Below are positions 53,906 to 64,000 of a stretch of 64,000 bases of DNA, piece by piece (the stretch's first letter is position 1; every line of letters begins with the position of its first letter). The stretch is from Raffaelea ambrosiae (lineage: Eukaryota; Ascomycota; Sordariomycetes; Ophiostomatales; Ophiostomataceae), in the NCBI GenBank assembly GCA_002778195.1, contig PCDI01000002.1, forward strand, positions 4,353,234 to 4,417,233, given 5' to 3'. The translations under genes were made by a program, and so were the position numbers. The notes under the pieces were generated by a model, which made no database searches, was not told the origin of the DNA, and saw nothing but the letters and a program-made list of their open reading frames with translations.

Positions 53906-55341
53906 CTATTTTGCTGGCTCTTCCACCTTGGCCGGGGCAGCAGCAGCAGCAGCAGCGCCGTCTGCCGGCTTGGGCCGCACAGGGTAGTGCGTGCCCTTGT
54001 CCTTGACCTTCTTCTCCTTCTTCTTGGGCGCCGGGTAGGCCTGCGCCGCAATGGCCTGCCACTCGTCCGACACTGCGTACTTGGCCCGGATCGGCTCCGT
54101 GAGGGCCACAATGGCTTTCGCCACGGCCGGCTTGAGTGTCTGCGGCGTCAGGACGTCGCTCTCGTAGTCCTTGTGCATCGCCTTGATGTCCGTGTACACC
54201 AGCGGCTCGAGGCCGTCGCGCTCGCGCTCGACGACAAACTGGCGGGCGCCCTTGAGCTCCGAGGCGGGCAGCAGGACGTACTCGATGAACGCGAGCACGC
54301 CGTTGCCCTCGACGACCTTGGGCGCGCACTCGGCCTTGCGGATCTTCTTGGTGATGGTCTCGGCGGCGTCGAGCAGGTCAATCTTGCTGTCTACGGGGAA
54401 GGTGTGAGCATTGGTGGGCACGGGTCGCATTTCCGATGCTTGTCAGATAGACTTACCCTCTTCGCTGGAGCTCATCTTTCCGCCGTTCAGTCCTGGAATC
54501 ATGGGGTTCATGATGTGCGCGCGCTGGATTGGGGCCAGTCAGTGCGTCATTTCAATCAAAGATGGGAAGAGACAAGAGAATGGGCAAGCCTTACCTGCGC
54601 GTAGCCAAGCTTGGGCAGCCACTCCTTGGCCGCCGTGAACAGTTTCCGCTGGTCAACACCTAATGGAGAGAGGTGTCAGCAGAGGCGCAAGTCGTGAGAA
54701 GGCACTTGACAGAGAATTGCGCCTTCGCGGCCCGCTCTCAGCCTGCTGTCAGCCCGCCCCCCCATCCTCGTCTTACCTCCAAATTGCACGTCCACGCCGA
54801 GGTGCTGCTCGTCCAGAATCTGCAGGATCGGGTAGAGCAGACCGCTGAGCGGCGCGTTGTTGGACTGCTTGACGACCTCGGCACCGGCCTTCTTGGCGTC
54901 GTGCTCGGACGTCACGGCGCACAGCTTGTACACGTCCATGACGTACTCGGACGACTTTTGGTACGACGAGCCCTTGACAAACGTGAGCTGCGACGTGTTG
55001 ACACCCACAGCCTCGAGCATGGTGCGGATGGTCCAGGCGTAGTACTCGGTGCGGTACGCGACGAGCTCGAGCGGCGCCTTGAGGTTGTCGAGGAAGCCGT
55101 GGATGTCGGCCAGCAGGATGATCACCTCGCAGCCCGCGTGCAGCAGCTGCGCGATCTTGATGGCCGGCACAAAGTAGCCGCAGTGCGGCCGGCCCGTGGT
55201 GGCCGTACCCCAGTACACCTTGACATTCCGTCCCTCGTCCAGCACCTTCTCGATGATCTCGGGGTTGATGACCTCGGCCAGGTTCTCGTAAATGAGATCG
55301 AGCTTCTCCTGCTTGGTCTCGGGGACCTTTCTGCTCGCCAT
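53906..55341 (-). CDS. TYS1: Cytosolic tyrosyl-tRNA synthetase (393 aa)
   Basis: Class I synthetase charging tRNA-Tyr. Exons 55341-54777, 54659-54595, 54523-54457 and 54390-53906; introns 66-117 bp. The HIGH-equivalent is GRPHCGYF. The Tyr-binding region YILQILDEQHLGVDVQFGGVDQRKLF is restored across intron 1, and the KMSKS-equivalent GGKMSSSEEDSK across intron 3. VFVKGSSYQ-type loops and the EYVMDVYKL helix fit the eukaryotic/archaeal subtype. The tail is Lys- then Ala/Pro-rich (APKKKEKKVKDKG, GAAAAAAAP), partly from a GCT/GCA-type codon repeat near 53,940. Confidence 0.95.
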
Positions 55342-57356
55342 GGTGTGCTGCGGGTGTCTGAAGGAATGTCCTCGCTTTCAATTGTTTGTAGGGGTGGGAA
55401 ACACGTCCGAGGTCGACTCGTGGAAACCGTTGGCTGCTGGCTGCAAGGCGAGGGTAGAGTGTGGCCGCAGGTTTCAAAGACAAAAGAGCAACCAACTATC
55501 CTCGAATTCTGAGTCACTGTAGCTTTTCTGTTAGTGGCGGTTGCCCCGCGTACATGGGGGGTCCAGTTTTCAGAATCGGAAAATATTGTTGTATCGAGTT
55601 GTCCACGCTCGCTTAAATACATGATCACCCCCCACATCTTTCTCCTCAGCCTCGCTCCTTTTTTACACTTGGACATGGTATAAGTGACTCGACAGAAACA
55701 ATATCTAGTAGTGTTTTTTGTGCCAGGAGATCATTCGCTTGGAATTCCTCGAGACCAACCAAGCTGGATAGAAAAGCACCGTGTAAGTTTTATTTTCTCG
55801 ATCTGTGAAGAAGGCATATGCACGATAGTTAGTCGATCTTTCCTTAGTAGGGGTATGGTACGCTAAATTTTTTATTTAGTTTTCGAAGTAACTACGCGAC
55901 CACAGTTCTTTCTTGATTTATGACAGTCAGTGGAGATGAAGATACTCTAGAACCTGGTTACACTTTCCTGTAGTTTTTTTTTTCAACAAATGACCGTAGT
56001 TTATCTTTATGGGCTCCCCGTATGCTTTGAATGAGACGGGTACTAATTCCCATTCTGAAGTAACTATGGGGGGAGAGGGCATTGACGTTGAACAAACTGT
56101 CAGAAGAAGGAAGGAGAGAAGGATAGAAAAGGAGAAATAGAAAAAAAGAAAGAAGAAAAAAGAAAGAAGAAAAAAGAAAAAAGAAAAAAGAAAAAAAGAC
56201 AGAAGGAAAGAAATATAGAACAAGAGAGGGAGAGAAGAAGAAAAAAAAGGAAAGAGAAAAAAAAATTAAAAGGAGAAAAGGAGTAAAGGGAAAATAGGTG
56301 AAAAGGAAAGAAAAAGAGAAAATAAAAGGATAAGGGAATAGAAAAGATAAGAAGGGAAGAAAGAGAAAAAAAGGATAGAAGAAGAGAAGGAGAGAAGAGA
56401 AAAAGAGAAAAAAATAGCTTTCGCTTTACCGTACCGGGTGGCTTAAAATAAGCACATTAACGAAAGATCGTGACATCCTGGACCACGTGACACAAAGACT
56501 ACAAACTGTAGTTTTGTATGGGGCTTTCGGCGATAAGATAAGCCCGCCGTTTTAAAGGACCCGCAGTGCCTGCCTAATAAGCGTGCTGGCTCTCGGGTTG
56601 TCAGTGCACGCCAAAAAGCCAAAAAAAAAAAAACCGAGCTAAATAGCCTGGCGCTGTGCACAGCCTCACTGGGATCATGGAACTGTTCCCTGACTGGTAT
56701 TTCTCGGTACACAGACAGTAGACTGTTCTTCTGCTGGGTTTGCCAAGGGTCTGTGTACTATGTACCGGATTGAAAGCGTTGAATGAGGAGCGTCGTCAGT
56801 TCCGTTCCCCGCCAAGCCTCCGCCAAGTCTGTTTGGCTGTTACCTGCGTCTGGGCAAGGGACTGTCACAAGCAGGCCTCCTACTAACTAGTTATTACCCG
56901 AACGTTCAAACTCGCCCATCTCCCCCAAACTCGCCACAAAGTGTCGTCTTCTTGCTCCTCCCTGCCGTTTCTTGCACGACCTCCCTCACAGCCCTCCCCA
57001 ACAAACAATCAGACAAGCAAACCACGCTTTCTTTCGCCCCTATTTCGTCTATTTTAACTAGGCGTCCGACTTGCCGTCACCAACAGCTGACCTCGGCTTG
57101 TTTGCTCGCCTGTTTTTGTTCGCTTTGCTTGCTGTCGAGAAAGTTTCGCCAAACCATTGTCTTACGTCCCGCGACAACACTTAACTATCTCTCCTCTTTT
57201 CCCCTGATTCGAACAGCTGTTCTCGCGCGTGCCCGCTCTTCTCCAAACGACAAACGCATCCCTGACCTCGAACCCGAATCCGCGAGTACATAGTACAAAC
57301 ACGAAAACACAAAAACACAAAACCCATTTTGCGCACCGCCCGCCACCACCACCACC
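55342..57356. other. Long intergenic region with a polypurine tract
   Basis: 2.0 kb without supported genes. Holds the tyrosyl-tRNA synthetase promoter, a 310-bp purine tract (listed separately) and a C/T-rich leader of the zinc-ribbon gene (56,880-57,350). The open frame antisense to the tract is a Phe/Leu artefact. Confidence 0.55.
56102..56413 (+). repeat. Polypurine (GA-rich) low-complexity tract
   Basis: About 310 bp made almost wholly of A and G on the plus strand (units such as GAAAAAAG, AGAAGAAA), with scattered T and almost no C. Such tracts can form triplex DNA and slip during replication. Confidence 0.85.
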
Positions 57357-57780
57357 ATGTGTATCGTCTTCACCTGCGGCGAGCACACCTTCCGCAAGGA
57401 GGTCGAGGGCTACGAGGGCCTCGTCTGTCGCTGCTACAACTGCGGCAACTACAGCGGTCACGTCATCAAGAGCCACCCGTGGTTCACCTTCTGCTTTGTG
57501 GTAGGTATCCGCGCCGTGCTGATTGCTCCCTTGGTTCACCTCTCTCTCTCTCTCTCTCCTCTCGTGCTGACCATCATACCAGCCTGTCATTCCACTCTCC
57601 TTCCACGGCTACGAAGACGTCAACTGCCACATCTGCAACTTCTCCCAACCGCTCGAGCACCGTCAAGACGTCCAGGCCCTCCGATACGGCGGAAACGGAG
57701 CAGCTGCAGCAGGAGGAGGCGTGCCGATGCAAACCCCGAGCGGCCCGCCGCCACAAAATGGAGGCATGCGGTACGGCTAA
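57357..57780 (+). CDS. Small zinc-ribbon protein (113 aa)
   Basis: Exons 57357-57500 and 57583-57780; the 82-bp intron starts GTAGGT, contains a (TC)n microsatellite and ends ACCAG. The product has CRCYNCGNYSGHV in exon 1 and VNCHICNFSQPLE in exon 2, two CxxC knuckles forming one zinc ribbon. Between them HPWFTFCFVPVIPLSFHGYEDV is a conserved hydrophobic stretch. This matches, from memory, a fungal family of about 100-aa zinc-ribbon proteins (zinc_ribbon_15-like). The tail is Gly/Pro-rich and disordered. Function unknown. Confidence 0.8.
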
Positions 57781-58753
57781 CACCAGCTCGCGTGTGCGCA
57801 AGGCCTGCCGAGCGTAAAGAGTGCAGCCACCTAACGGCTCAGTGATGGGGATTTTTGTTTGTTTTGGTTTTTGGTCTTTCGATTCTTTCTTGGAGTACGG
57901 CGTTCCGGAATTCCATTCCAAGGAAAACACACGGGATAACTTGTTATGACGGCTTGCGTTTGGAGTATGTTTGGAGAGCTAGTAATGTGGTGTGATAGGA
58001 GTGGCAGAGGGTGAGAGTGACAAAGAGACAAACAAAGAGTCAGACGAGAAGCAAGGAGAGACGGTGATATTGGAAAACGGGGACAAATCTCCCCCAACAG
58101 CTGGAAATGTCGGATTTTGTATGCCCACGGCCGCTGCCGCGATTGTGTGCACTGTTATTTCCAGGATAATGTCCAGTTTTGTGTGCTTCTTAAGTGTAGA
58201 ACCACAACAGGTTTTTTCTTTTGGCAATGAGACTCCTCCGAGCAGCCATGACCGTCGCCTCAAAAGGGCTGATGTCTGCAAAAGTACCGTTTGCAGCCAG
58301 CCTATTAAAACTCGCTTTTCACCTCACCAGGCTCTTTTGGCTTCTCAGAGCACGTTCACTTTCTGTTGCTCTTTCGCAGAGTGTCCGTCTGCAAAAGTGG
58401 TTATGGATATATGTTATGCCAAAGCAGCTAGCCAGCTGGGGTTGGTGACGATGTATTTCACTAAACGAAAACGCCGGAGCCGGCGTGGTGTTGCGAATGT
58501 GGTGTCATTACCAACTCTTTGGGTGTCTTTTCTTAAGATCTAACTATTATGGGTCTTTTCAGGGCTTGTTTTGTGTCGTTTCTGGCTAGGTATCAACTTT
58601 CCAGTCGACATGGCCTTTGGTGTGCCGCTAACTTCTGGTTCGGTGTTCTCCCAAAGCTCTTTGCTGGTATGTACCTTTTTGTCATTGTCCGAATGACTCG
58701 TTGACTCCCCCACTATACTTTTTTTTCAGAGATCGAAACATGTATCACCTCTA

Positions 58754-59008
58754 CTATATCGTTGCGGGCCGTAGTATGGTCGTCGGCGTGCCCTTTGTGT
58801 GACGGCTTTTGCTCATCGCACTCCTCGCCGAATTTAAAGCGGGTTTAGGCAAGAGCTTTTCGGTTTCAACCCGCAGGCCGTCAGTCTCATGTCTACCTAA
58901 TTTTGGTTCTTCATTCCGAGGCGAGATTGTATCTAGTAGAGCTTGGGTGTCTTTCATTAGACAATCGAGCTTGGCGAGGTTGTCTCCTAGTTTCAGCAAG
59001 CCCGCCAT
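58754..59008 (-). other. Short open frame next to copia relic (84 aa), unassigned
   Basis: Reads MAGLLKLGDNLAKLDCLMKD and continues Lys/Pro-rich. Same strand as the copia remnant and just downstream of its putative LTR, so it might be the start of a gag from a second, tandem element, or host sequence. No zinc knuckle seen. Confidence 0.25.
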
Positions 59009-59349
59009 AATGTTGGCGAGAACTTGATAGTAACTGATTAACTGTCACAATTGTCGCAGATGGAGCTCACGTATTGCTCGAGTGGCCTACGCAAAACAGT
59101 AGTATAAGCGATACAGTGAGCGGAACAAACTTACAAAGGAAATAAGTCAAGTCAGAATTTAGCATTCAACCGAACTGGGTAGGGTCTATTTTGTCTATGG
59201 GGAATTTTATTTTACCAGTGGTCTTTATATACTGACAGAAGTGCTATTTGCTAGTGTTCTTATTTATGTTGAATATCGACCAGCCTTGTTTCTACTCGGT
59301 TTGCAAGCTTTGTCGACGAAATCGTACCATTCGTTACTATGTGAGCACA

Positions 59350-59436
59350 TTAGACGTCTTGACGTTTGCAACCGAGGAGTTTAACCAAACGGCAACAAGC
59401 TGTAGCTGAAAGAGACTTGGTGAAGCCGTCAGCGAT
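59350..59436 (-). mobile_element. Ty1/copia retrotransposon relic, C-terminus of pol
   Basis: The minus strand encodes IADGFTKSLSATACCRLVKL then LGCKRQDV and a stop. ADGFTKSL is the conserved end of copia RNase H ((I/L)AD-G/I-F/L-TK-x-L), followed by the usual hydrophobic LLG-type tail. A stop codon lies two codons upstream, so only this fragment remains. Confidence 0.6.
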
Positions 59437-59663
59437 CCTTTAGAGGGGCTGTGCGGGCATCTCCAACTGCCAATTTATTCCCAGCGTACCGTCGCCGACC
59501 AACCCGTTTAAACGCTCCACGGAAGTCTGTTTCGCTGACTTTCTCTCTCTCTCTCTTTTTATTTTCAACCTCTCACACAACTTCCTCCTAACCTGTACCC
59601 TTGTGTTCCGCACGATTCGACCAGGTCCGTGCCCTCGCAGGAGTACTCTTGACCAACCCCAAT

Positions 59664-61496
59664 TCAGAGGTCCAACTCGACGATGGGACCGTTGTACACC
59701 TTGCGGCCGCGGACAAAGTAGAAGACGAAGGCAAAGGCGAGCACGCCGCCTGTCACCACGACCGACCAGTTCATCTCGATGGCCGTCGGGTTCATGACGG
59801 CCGGCCAGAAGCTGAAGAAGGTGATGACCAGCATGTAGCACAGGGCAAACACGTTGTTGGCAATGCCGAAAATGCCCGGAAGACGGAAGGGGCCCCAGAC
59901 CAGCTTGGCGCCGGCGGTGTTGGCCACGGCCGGCAAATCGGTGCCGTCGGGCATGACAAACCCGGTGGTGCAGCGGCGATAAAGAAGCAGGCTGCCGGCA
60001 ATGAAGTAGGAGGTATACAGGCAGGCAATGGAGAGACTGGTGACGTTCTCAAAGGCGGTGTACGAGCCAATGTTGATCAACGACAGCAGGACAGCGATAA
60101 TGGTGGTGATAGCGACGGCCCAAACGGGCACGCTCGTGGCCGGGTGGACGCGGGACAGGATCTCCCAGTAGGGCATGCCGTGGTCGCGCGAGAAAGACCA
60201 GAAGATACGAGACGTGGAGGCCATCATACCGACGATACCGCAGGCGCCGAGTATAAAAATCATGACCGTCAAAATCGTAGCGCCCGTAGTAGACCCGAGA
60301 GCCTGTTGCAGGATATACATGTACGGAAAGCCGAGGATACCGGGTGCGGACTCGAGAGCAGCGTCAATATCGCCCATGCAGAAGACAATAGCGATGAGAA
60401 TAGCTAAACCGGCGGCACCGTTAATAAGGAGACTGAGCATGATCGACTTGGGTACGACGACACCAGGGTTGATAGTCTCTTCCGACATCTAAAGATAGTG
60501 TTAAAGAAAGAGAGGAGCAGAGAAAAAAAGAAAAAAGAAAAAAAAAGTTAAAAAAAAAACGTACGTGAAAAGCCGCGTCAGTGCCGCCGAATGCAAAGAC
60601 GTTACCCATCATGCCCACCATAAAAGACAGGCCGTTCGTCTTAAAGCCACCGTCGTTATTAAAGGTCGTAAAGATGGTCTTGGCGTCGCCGTGAGGGCCG
60701 AGGATAACGAGCGGGATCATGACGGCAAAAAAGCCCACCACGTGCAGAACCAAAATCAGGCCCTCGAACTTGGGCAGCGTAGAGCTGACCAGCGTATTAA
60801 TAAAAACGGCAAACAACACGACGCCCCATAGCAGCAGAGTACCCTGCCACTGAGCGGGCACGAAGCTGGTCTCGTTAAGCGCGACACAGGCCAGGATCTG
60901 ATTGCTGACGAGCAGCGCGGTCGAGGCCAGCGTCGCCTGCCAGCCGGCCACGGTCATCATGCCCGTCATATAGCTCAGGAACTTGGCGCAGGACCGGGGC
61001 GCCATCATGGCGACCCAATGGTACTGGCCGCCCGACGTGGGGGCCATGGACACGAGCTCGCACATGGTGGCGAAGACGCTGCAGGTACCGGCCCAGACGA
61101 CAATGTAACTGTAGATGACGCCGGCGGTACCGCCGTTGCTGAGGCCCTGGACGAACAGGACGGTGACCGCTTCCCAGGTGATGAGAATGGTGCAGCTGAA
61201 GCCGAGGATGGACATGAAGCCAAAGTTACGCTGTGTTCCGAGATTAGCGAGGGACGAAAACATTCAAAGGAAGTCCCATGGTTGTTTGTCTTTGACGATC
61301 CTTTGCCGATCATCATCCCAAAAGAGCATACCTTGAGCACCTGCTTCTTGCCCATCCGGGCGAGTTCATGCTTATCGTGAGAGTCGGCTGCCTCGCGCGC
61401 ATTGGACATAGGCTCAGCCATGATGACATCTTCCTTGACATTTCGACCCTTGGACATGATCCCCAGGTCGTAGCTGGGAGTGTCGCTGTCAGCCAT
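59664..61496 (-). CDS. APC-superfamily amino acid/choline-type permease (551 aa)
   Basis: Plasma-membrane uptake of an amino acid, GABA or choline. Exons 61496-61332, 61230-60565 and 60488-59664; introns of 101 and 76 bp. N-terminal 55 residues are cytosolic. About 12 spans follow, starting RNFGFMSILGFSCTILITWEAV. Family blocks: LSNGGTAGVIYSYIVVW, SMAPTSGGQYHWVAMMAP, FLSYMTGMMTVAGWQATLAS, GTDAAFHMSEETINPGVVVPKSI (joined across intron 2), SRIFWSFSRDHGMPY and VPVWAVAITTI. The layout is that of fungal Uga4/Hnm1-type permeases. Substrate not decidable here. Confidence 0.93.
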
Positions 61497-62898
61497 TGTG
61501 GAAGGATTTAGGGAGGAAGAGGGGAGCCAAAAAAAAACAAAAAAAAAGGGAAAGAAAGAGAATCAAAGCACAACACAACGAAGAGATAAGAAACACACAA
61601 AAAAGATAAGAAGAATAGGAACAGGATGTCGGGGAGAAGGAAGGGGACACATCAAAAAGAGGACGACTCGTTGGTGGTGAATAAAGTAAAATGAAGGGAG
61701 TAGGAGGGAAGAAGAAGGAACTTCTCGCAACCAAGGAAAGAAGGAACAGAAGAGGAAAAAAAAGAAAGGGGAGGGCAAAAACACAACTACATGGATGTAG
61801 GGAATGATACGAGTATTCGTACATGTAGTATTATTGCTTGATTTCTTCGCGTTGCAGCGAAGGATAAGCCTGCTCCTGCATGCTGCATTGCAACGCCCAC
61901 CCTGGCGTTTTAGAATTCGACGTCTTTCCGGGAGGATTCTGTGGCGAGAAGTGACTTTGGACTTCCATGTGTCCCGCATGAAGACACCCGCGTTAACCTG
62001 GTCAGCTTCGTCACGACTAACGTATCCACTGCAAGTGTAAGTACACGCTAATCCGGGAGCAGAACCGTACCTTGACATTACCAGGGACTGAGGTATCACG
62101 TCCGCGTGAACGATACAGAACCTATTTTTTACGCCTGCTCTGCGCCGGGGTCTTGCATTACCCAGCACATGATCGGGGCTGTTAACCCGGTATGTTTATT
62201 TGGTGATGAACCTAGTTTTGAAGGCCTTGGCTAATACACATATAGAATACATCCTAGAGTCTCAATGCTCCAGAGCAGTTTGTCACAAAGGCAACGTTCC
62301 AAGAGGCTTGAAGGCGAGTGAATTCCGACTCTCCGATGCAGGGGAGAGTGTGACCTCCCCAAGCTGTCGCAGACGCTAACTTATGTATTAGTTACAAGAG
62401 CTTGATGTTGGACGTGAATCCCTGCAACCTCTCTGAACTCTGCGGTGGATTAATAGCCCGTCCGTGGAATTAGTGATGTTGTGATAACCAGGGGAGCAGG
62501 CGTAGCGTCTTCACTCAGGAACAGTGTAGGCCGATTTCCAGAATCATAGTTGCGCGTTTTTCTCAGCTATTATCTCTTTCCCCTCTTCGGCTTAATCTAA
62601 GGTCTAACATTCACTAGCTAGCTAATAGTGGGGCGGGGCATTTCCGTCCCTATCAGACAGTTTGGGCGGACTCTAGCGTCCGGGGCTTGCTCGCGGATTA
62701 GGCGGCAGCTAGCGCTCTAATATCCCCATAGAAATTTGGTTCCTTTGTTGGCAGTCGCATTCGAGAGCCTTGCGGCTGGGGTTTTTTTTTAGTGGGAAAT
62801 TTCAGGAATTTCAAGTTTTTTTATTTTTCTATTTTATTTTTTTTACAGCTTCCATGTTCTTCGCGCGCGTCGCATAGGCCCTGCACCGCACACCCACC
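61497..62898. other. Divergent promoter region, permease and rpp1
   Basis: 1.4 kb without supported genes. 61,500-61,790 is A/G-rich (permease leader). No transposon domain or RNA gene recognised. Confidence 0.5.
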
Positions 62899-63963
62899 AT
62901 GCTCTACGACCTGAGCATCGTCTGGACACCGTCCACGACCCTGGCCGAGCTCGAGAGCACGCTGGCCATGTGCGCTGAGCTCGGCTACGACGTCGTCGCC
63001 CTCGATTACGTCTACAATGGCGCCGTGCCCTCGACCATCACCAATCCCATACCGGACATCCATACAATCGCGTCGGCCTCCTCCTCCTCCCCCTCTTCCT
63101 CCTCCTCTCCGCGCAAACTCCCCAAGATCCTCCGCCGTGCCACCGTCGTCATCTCCGACATGGTCATCAACCACCGCCTGTCGAGCCTTGCCGCCGTCTA
63201 CGACATCATAGCCGTCCGGCCCACCACCGAAAAGGCCTTTCAGGCCGCCTGCCTCAGCATGGCCGAGCCCGCCCTGATCAGTCTGGACCTGACCAGCTAC
63301 TTTCCCTTTTACTTCAAGCACCGCGCGGCCATGGCGGCCGTCCGTCGCGGGGTCTTTTTCGAGGTGTCCTACGCCCAGGTCCTGCGCGCCGCCGCCGCCG
63401 ACAGCAGCAACAACAACAACGGGCGGGGGCGGTCGCTGTTCGTGGCCAACCTGGCCGGGCTGAGCCGGGCGACGCGAGGACGGGGCTTTGTGATCAGCTC
63501 GGGGGCCATGGCGCACAGCAGCACGGGCAGCACGGGCGGGGGCGGCGCCAGCAGCAACGTGGGCGGCCAGCTGGAGCTGCGCGGACCGGCCGACGTCGTG
63601 AACCTGTTGACTGTGTGGGGTCTGGCACCCGACCGGGCCACCGAGGGGATGTCTTCGCTGCCGCGGAGCGTGGTGGCCAACGAGGGACTCAAGCGGAGCG
63701 GGTACCGCGGCGTGGTGAATATTGTGCAGGTGGCGGGTCCCGACAAGGAGAACAGTACCAAGAACCACTCGAAACAGAGCCCGAACCAAAGCCAGACGCA
63801 GAAAGCGAAACCAGCAGCCAAGAGCAACAATGCGAGTGAAAAGAAACGAAAGGCTACTGCAGACGAAGAACGAGCGGCAGGGACTCCGGTGCAGGCACAG
63901 AAGAAGCAGAAGAAGCAAGTCACACCAAACAAGCAACCAGGAAAGAAACAACGGCAACGGTGA
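62899..63963 (+). CDS. rpp1: RNase P/MRP subunit Rpp1 (p30) (354 aa)
   Basis: Protein subunit of nuclear RNase P and MRP, which process tRNA 5' ends and rRNA. Intronless. A TIM-barrel-like p30 domain: MLYDLSIVW at the start, ELGYDVVALDYVY, RATVVISDMVINHRL, YDIIAVRPTTEKAFQAACLS, ALISLDLTSYFPFYFKHRAAMAAVRRGVFFEVSYAQVLR, GRGFVISSGA, and LRGPADVVNLLTVWGL. A Ser-rich insert (about residues 56-70) and an Asn/Gly insert interrupt loops. The last 90 residues are a Lys/Gln-rich basic tail likely to bind RNA or serve nuclear import. Some 37 bp follow to the window end. Confidence 0.93.
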   Translation: MLYDLSIVWTPSTTLAELESTLAMCAELGYDVVALDYVYNGAVPSTITNPIPDIHTIASASSSSPSSSSSPRKLPKILRRATVVISDMVINHRLSSLAAVYDIIAVRPTTEKAFQAACLSMAEPALISLDLTSYFPFYFKHRAAMAAVRRGVFFEVSYAQVLRAAAADSSNNNNGRGRSLFVANLAGLSRATRGRGFVISSGAMAHSSTGSTGGGGASSNVGGQLELRGPADVVNLLTVWGLAPDRATEGMSSLPRSVVANEGLKRSGYRGVVNIVQVAGPDKENSTKNHSKQSPNQSQTQKAKPAAKSNNASEKKRKATADEERAAGTPVQAQKKQKKQVTPNKQPGKKQRQR

Positions 63964-64000
63964 ACTTGAATAAGAGGAAGAGGGGGGCATTAGAAAGCCA

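Larger units (their letters stand above)
57781..59663. other. Intergenic with retroelement debris
   Basis: 1.9 kb. Holds a Ty1/copia pol terminus (59350-59436, minus), a following A/T-rich stretch with a TATATAAAG-like box (minus strand, about 59,225) that could be LTR, and an 84-codon frame (58754-59008, minus). No host gene supported. Confidence 0.5.

Noticed and set aside
55927..56223. Phe/Leu/Ser-rich open frame antisense to the purine tract
   Set aside because: Pure low-complexity translation of a pyrimidine-rich strand.
62821..63990. 389-codon open frame antisense to rpp1
   Set aside because: Gly/Ala/Arg-rich shadow; the sense strand has the full p30 motif set.

Overview
The window looks like nuclear DNA of a filamentous ascomycete (Pezizomycotina, most likely Sordariomycetes). 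Genes are spaced at 1-3 kb and coding GC is high. Introns are short (50-130 bp), with GT-AG borders and CTAAC/CTGAC branch points. HET-domain genes, a Zn2Cys6 regulator and a LaeA-type methyltransferase N-terminus are typical of this group. The species cannot be fixed from sequence alone. All exon models were built by eye from reading frame, splice borders and family motifs. No transcripts or database searches were available.

Layout. 0-30 kb is an accessory, catabolic stretch. It holds the start of a LaeA-like methyltransferase running off the left edge, a small protein of unknown function, an FdhA-like alcohol dehydrogenase, a secreted copper amine oxidase, and a damaged HET-domain gene. Then come an NCS1 permease, two small proteins (one secreted and cysteine-rich), a second internally deleted HET pseudogene, a Baeyer-Villiger-type monooxygenase, a zinc alcohol dehydrogenase, a kinase-tail relic and an acyl-CoA dehydrogenase. 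The gaps here are long and partly empty.

30-50 kb is mostly conserved housekeeping: SprT-like metallopeptidase, chk1, ubc11, rpl31, an RGS/transmembrane protein (Rax1-like), COP9 subunit 7, the copper ATPase ccc2 and a DUF155 (Rmd1/Sif2-type) membrane protein. 50-64 kb mixes a divergent MFS transporter/Zn2Cys6 regulator pair, cytosolic tyrosyl-tRNA synthetase, a zinc-ribbon protein, a Ty1/copia relic, an APC amino-acid/choline-type permease and RNase P subunit Rpp1.

How the genes fit together. Amine oxidase, FdhA-like dehydrogenase, NCS1 permease and APC permease all handle nitrogen compounds or the aldehydes they release, and the NCS1 promoter carries a cluster of GATA sites. The secreted amine oxidase needs copper, which the Ccc2-type ATPase loads in the Golgi. 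chk1 and ubc11 share a promoter rich in ACGCGW elements. The regulator and the MFS pump share a 553-bp promoter and form a plausible self-contained efflux module.

Most notable: two damaged HET genes 6 kb apart, the first with a frame change and a lost tail, the second lacking its middle; a GC-AG intron in the FdhA-like gene; a chk1 first coding exon that is just ATG; the MBF-like/telomere-like cluster between chk1 and ubc11; and a 310-bp polypurine tract at 56.1-56.4 kb. I saw no CRISPR, rRNA or convincing tRNA gene, and no clearly new multi-gene system.
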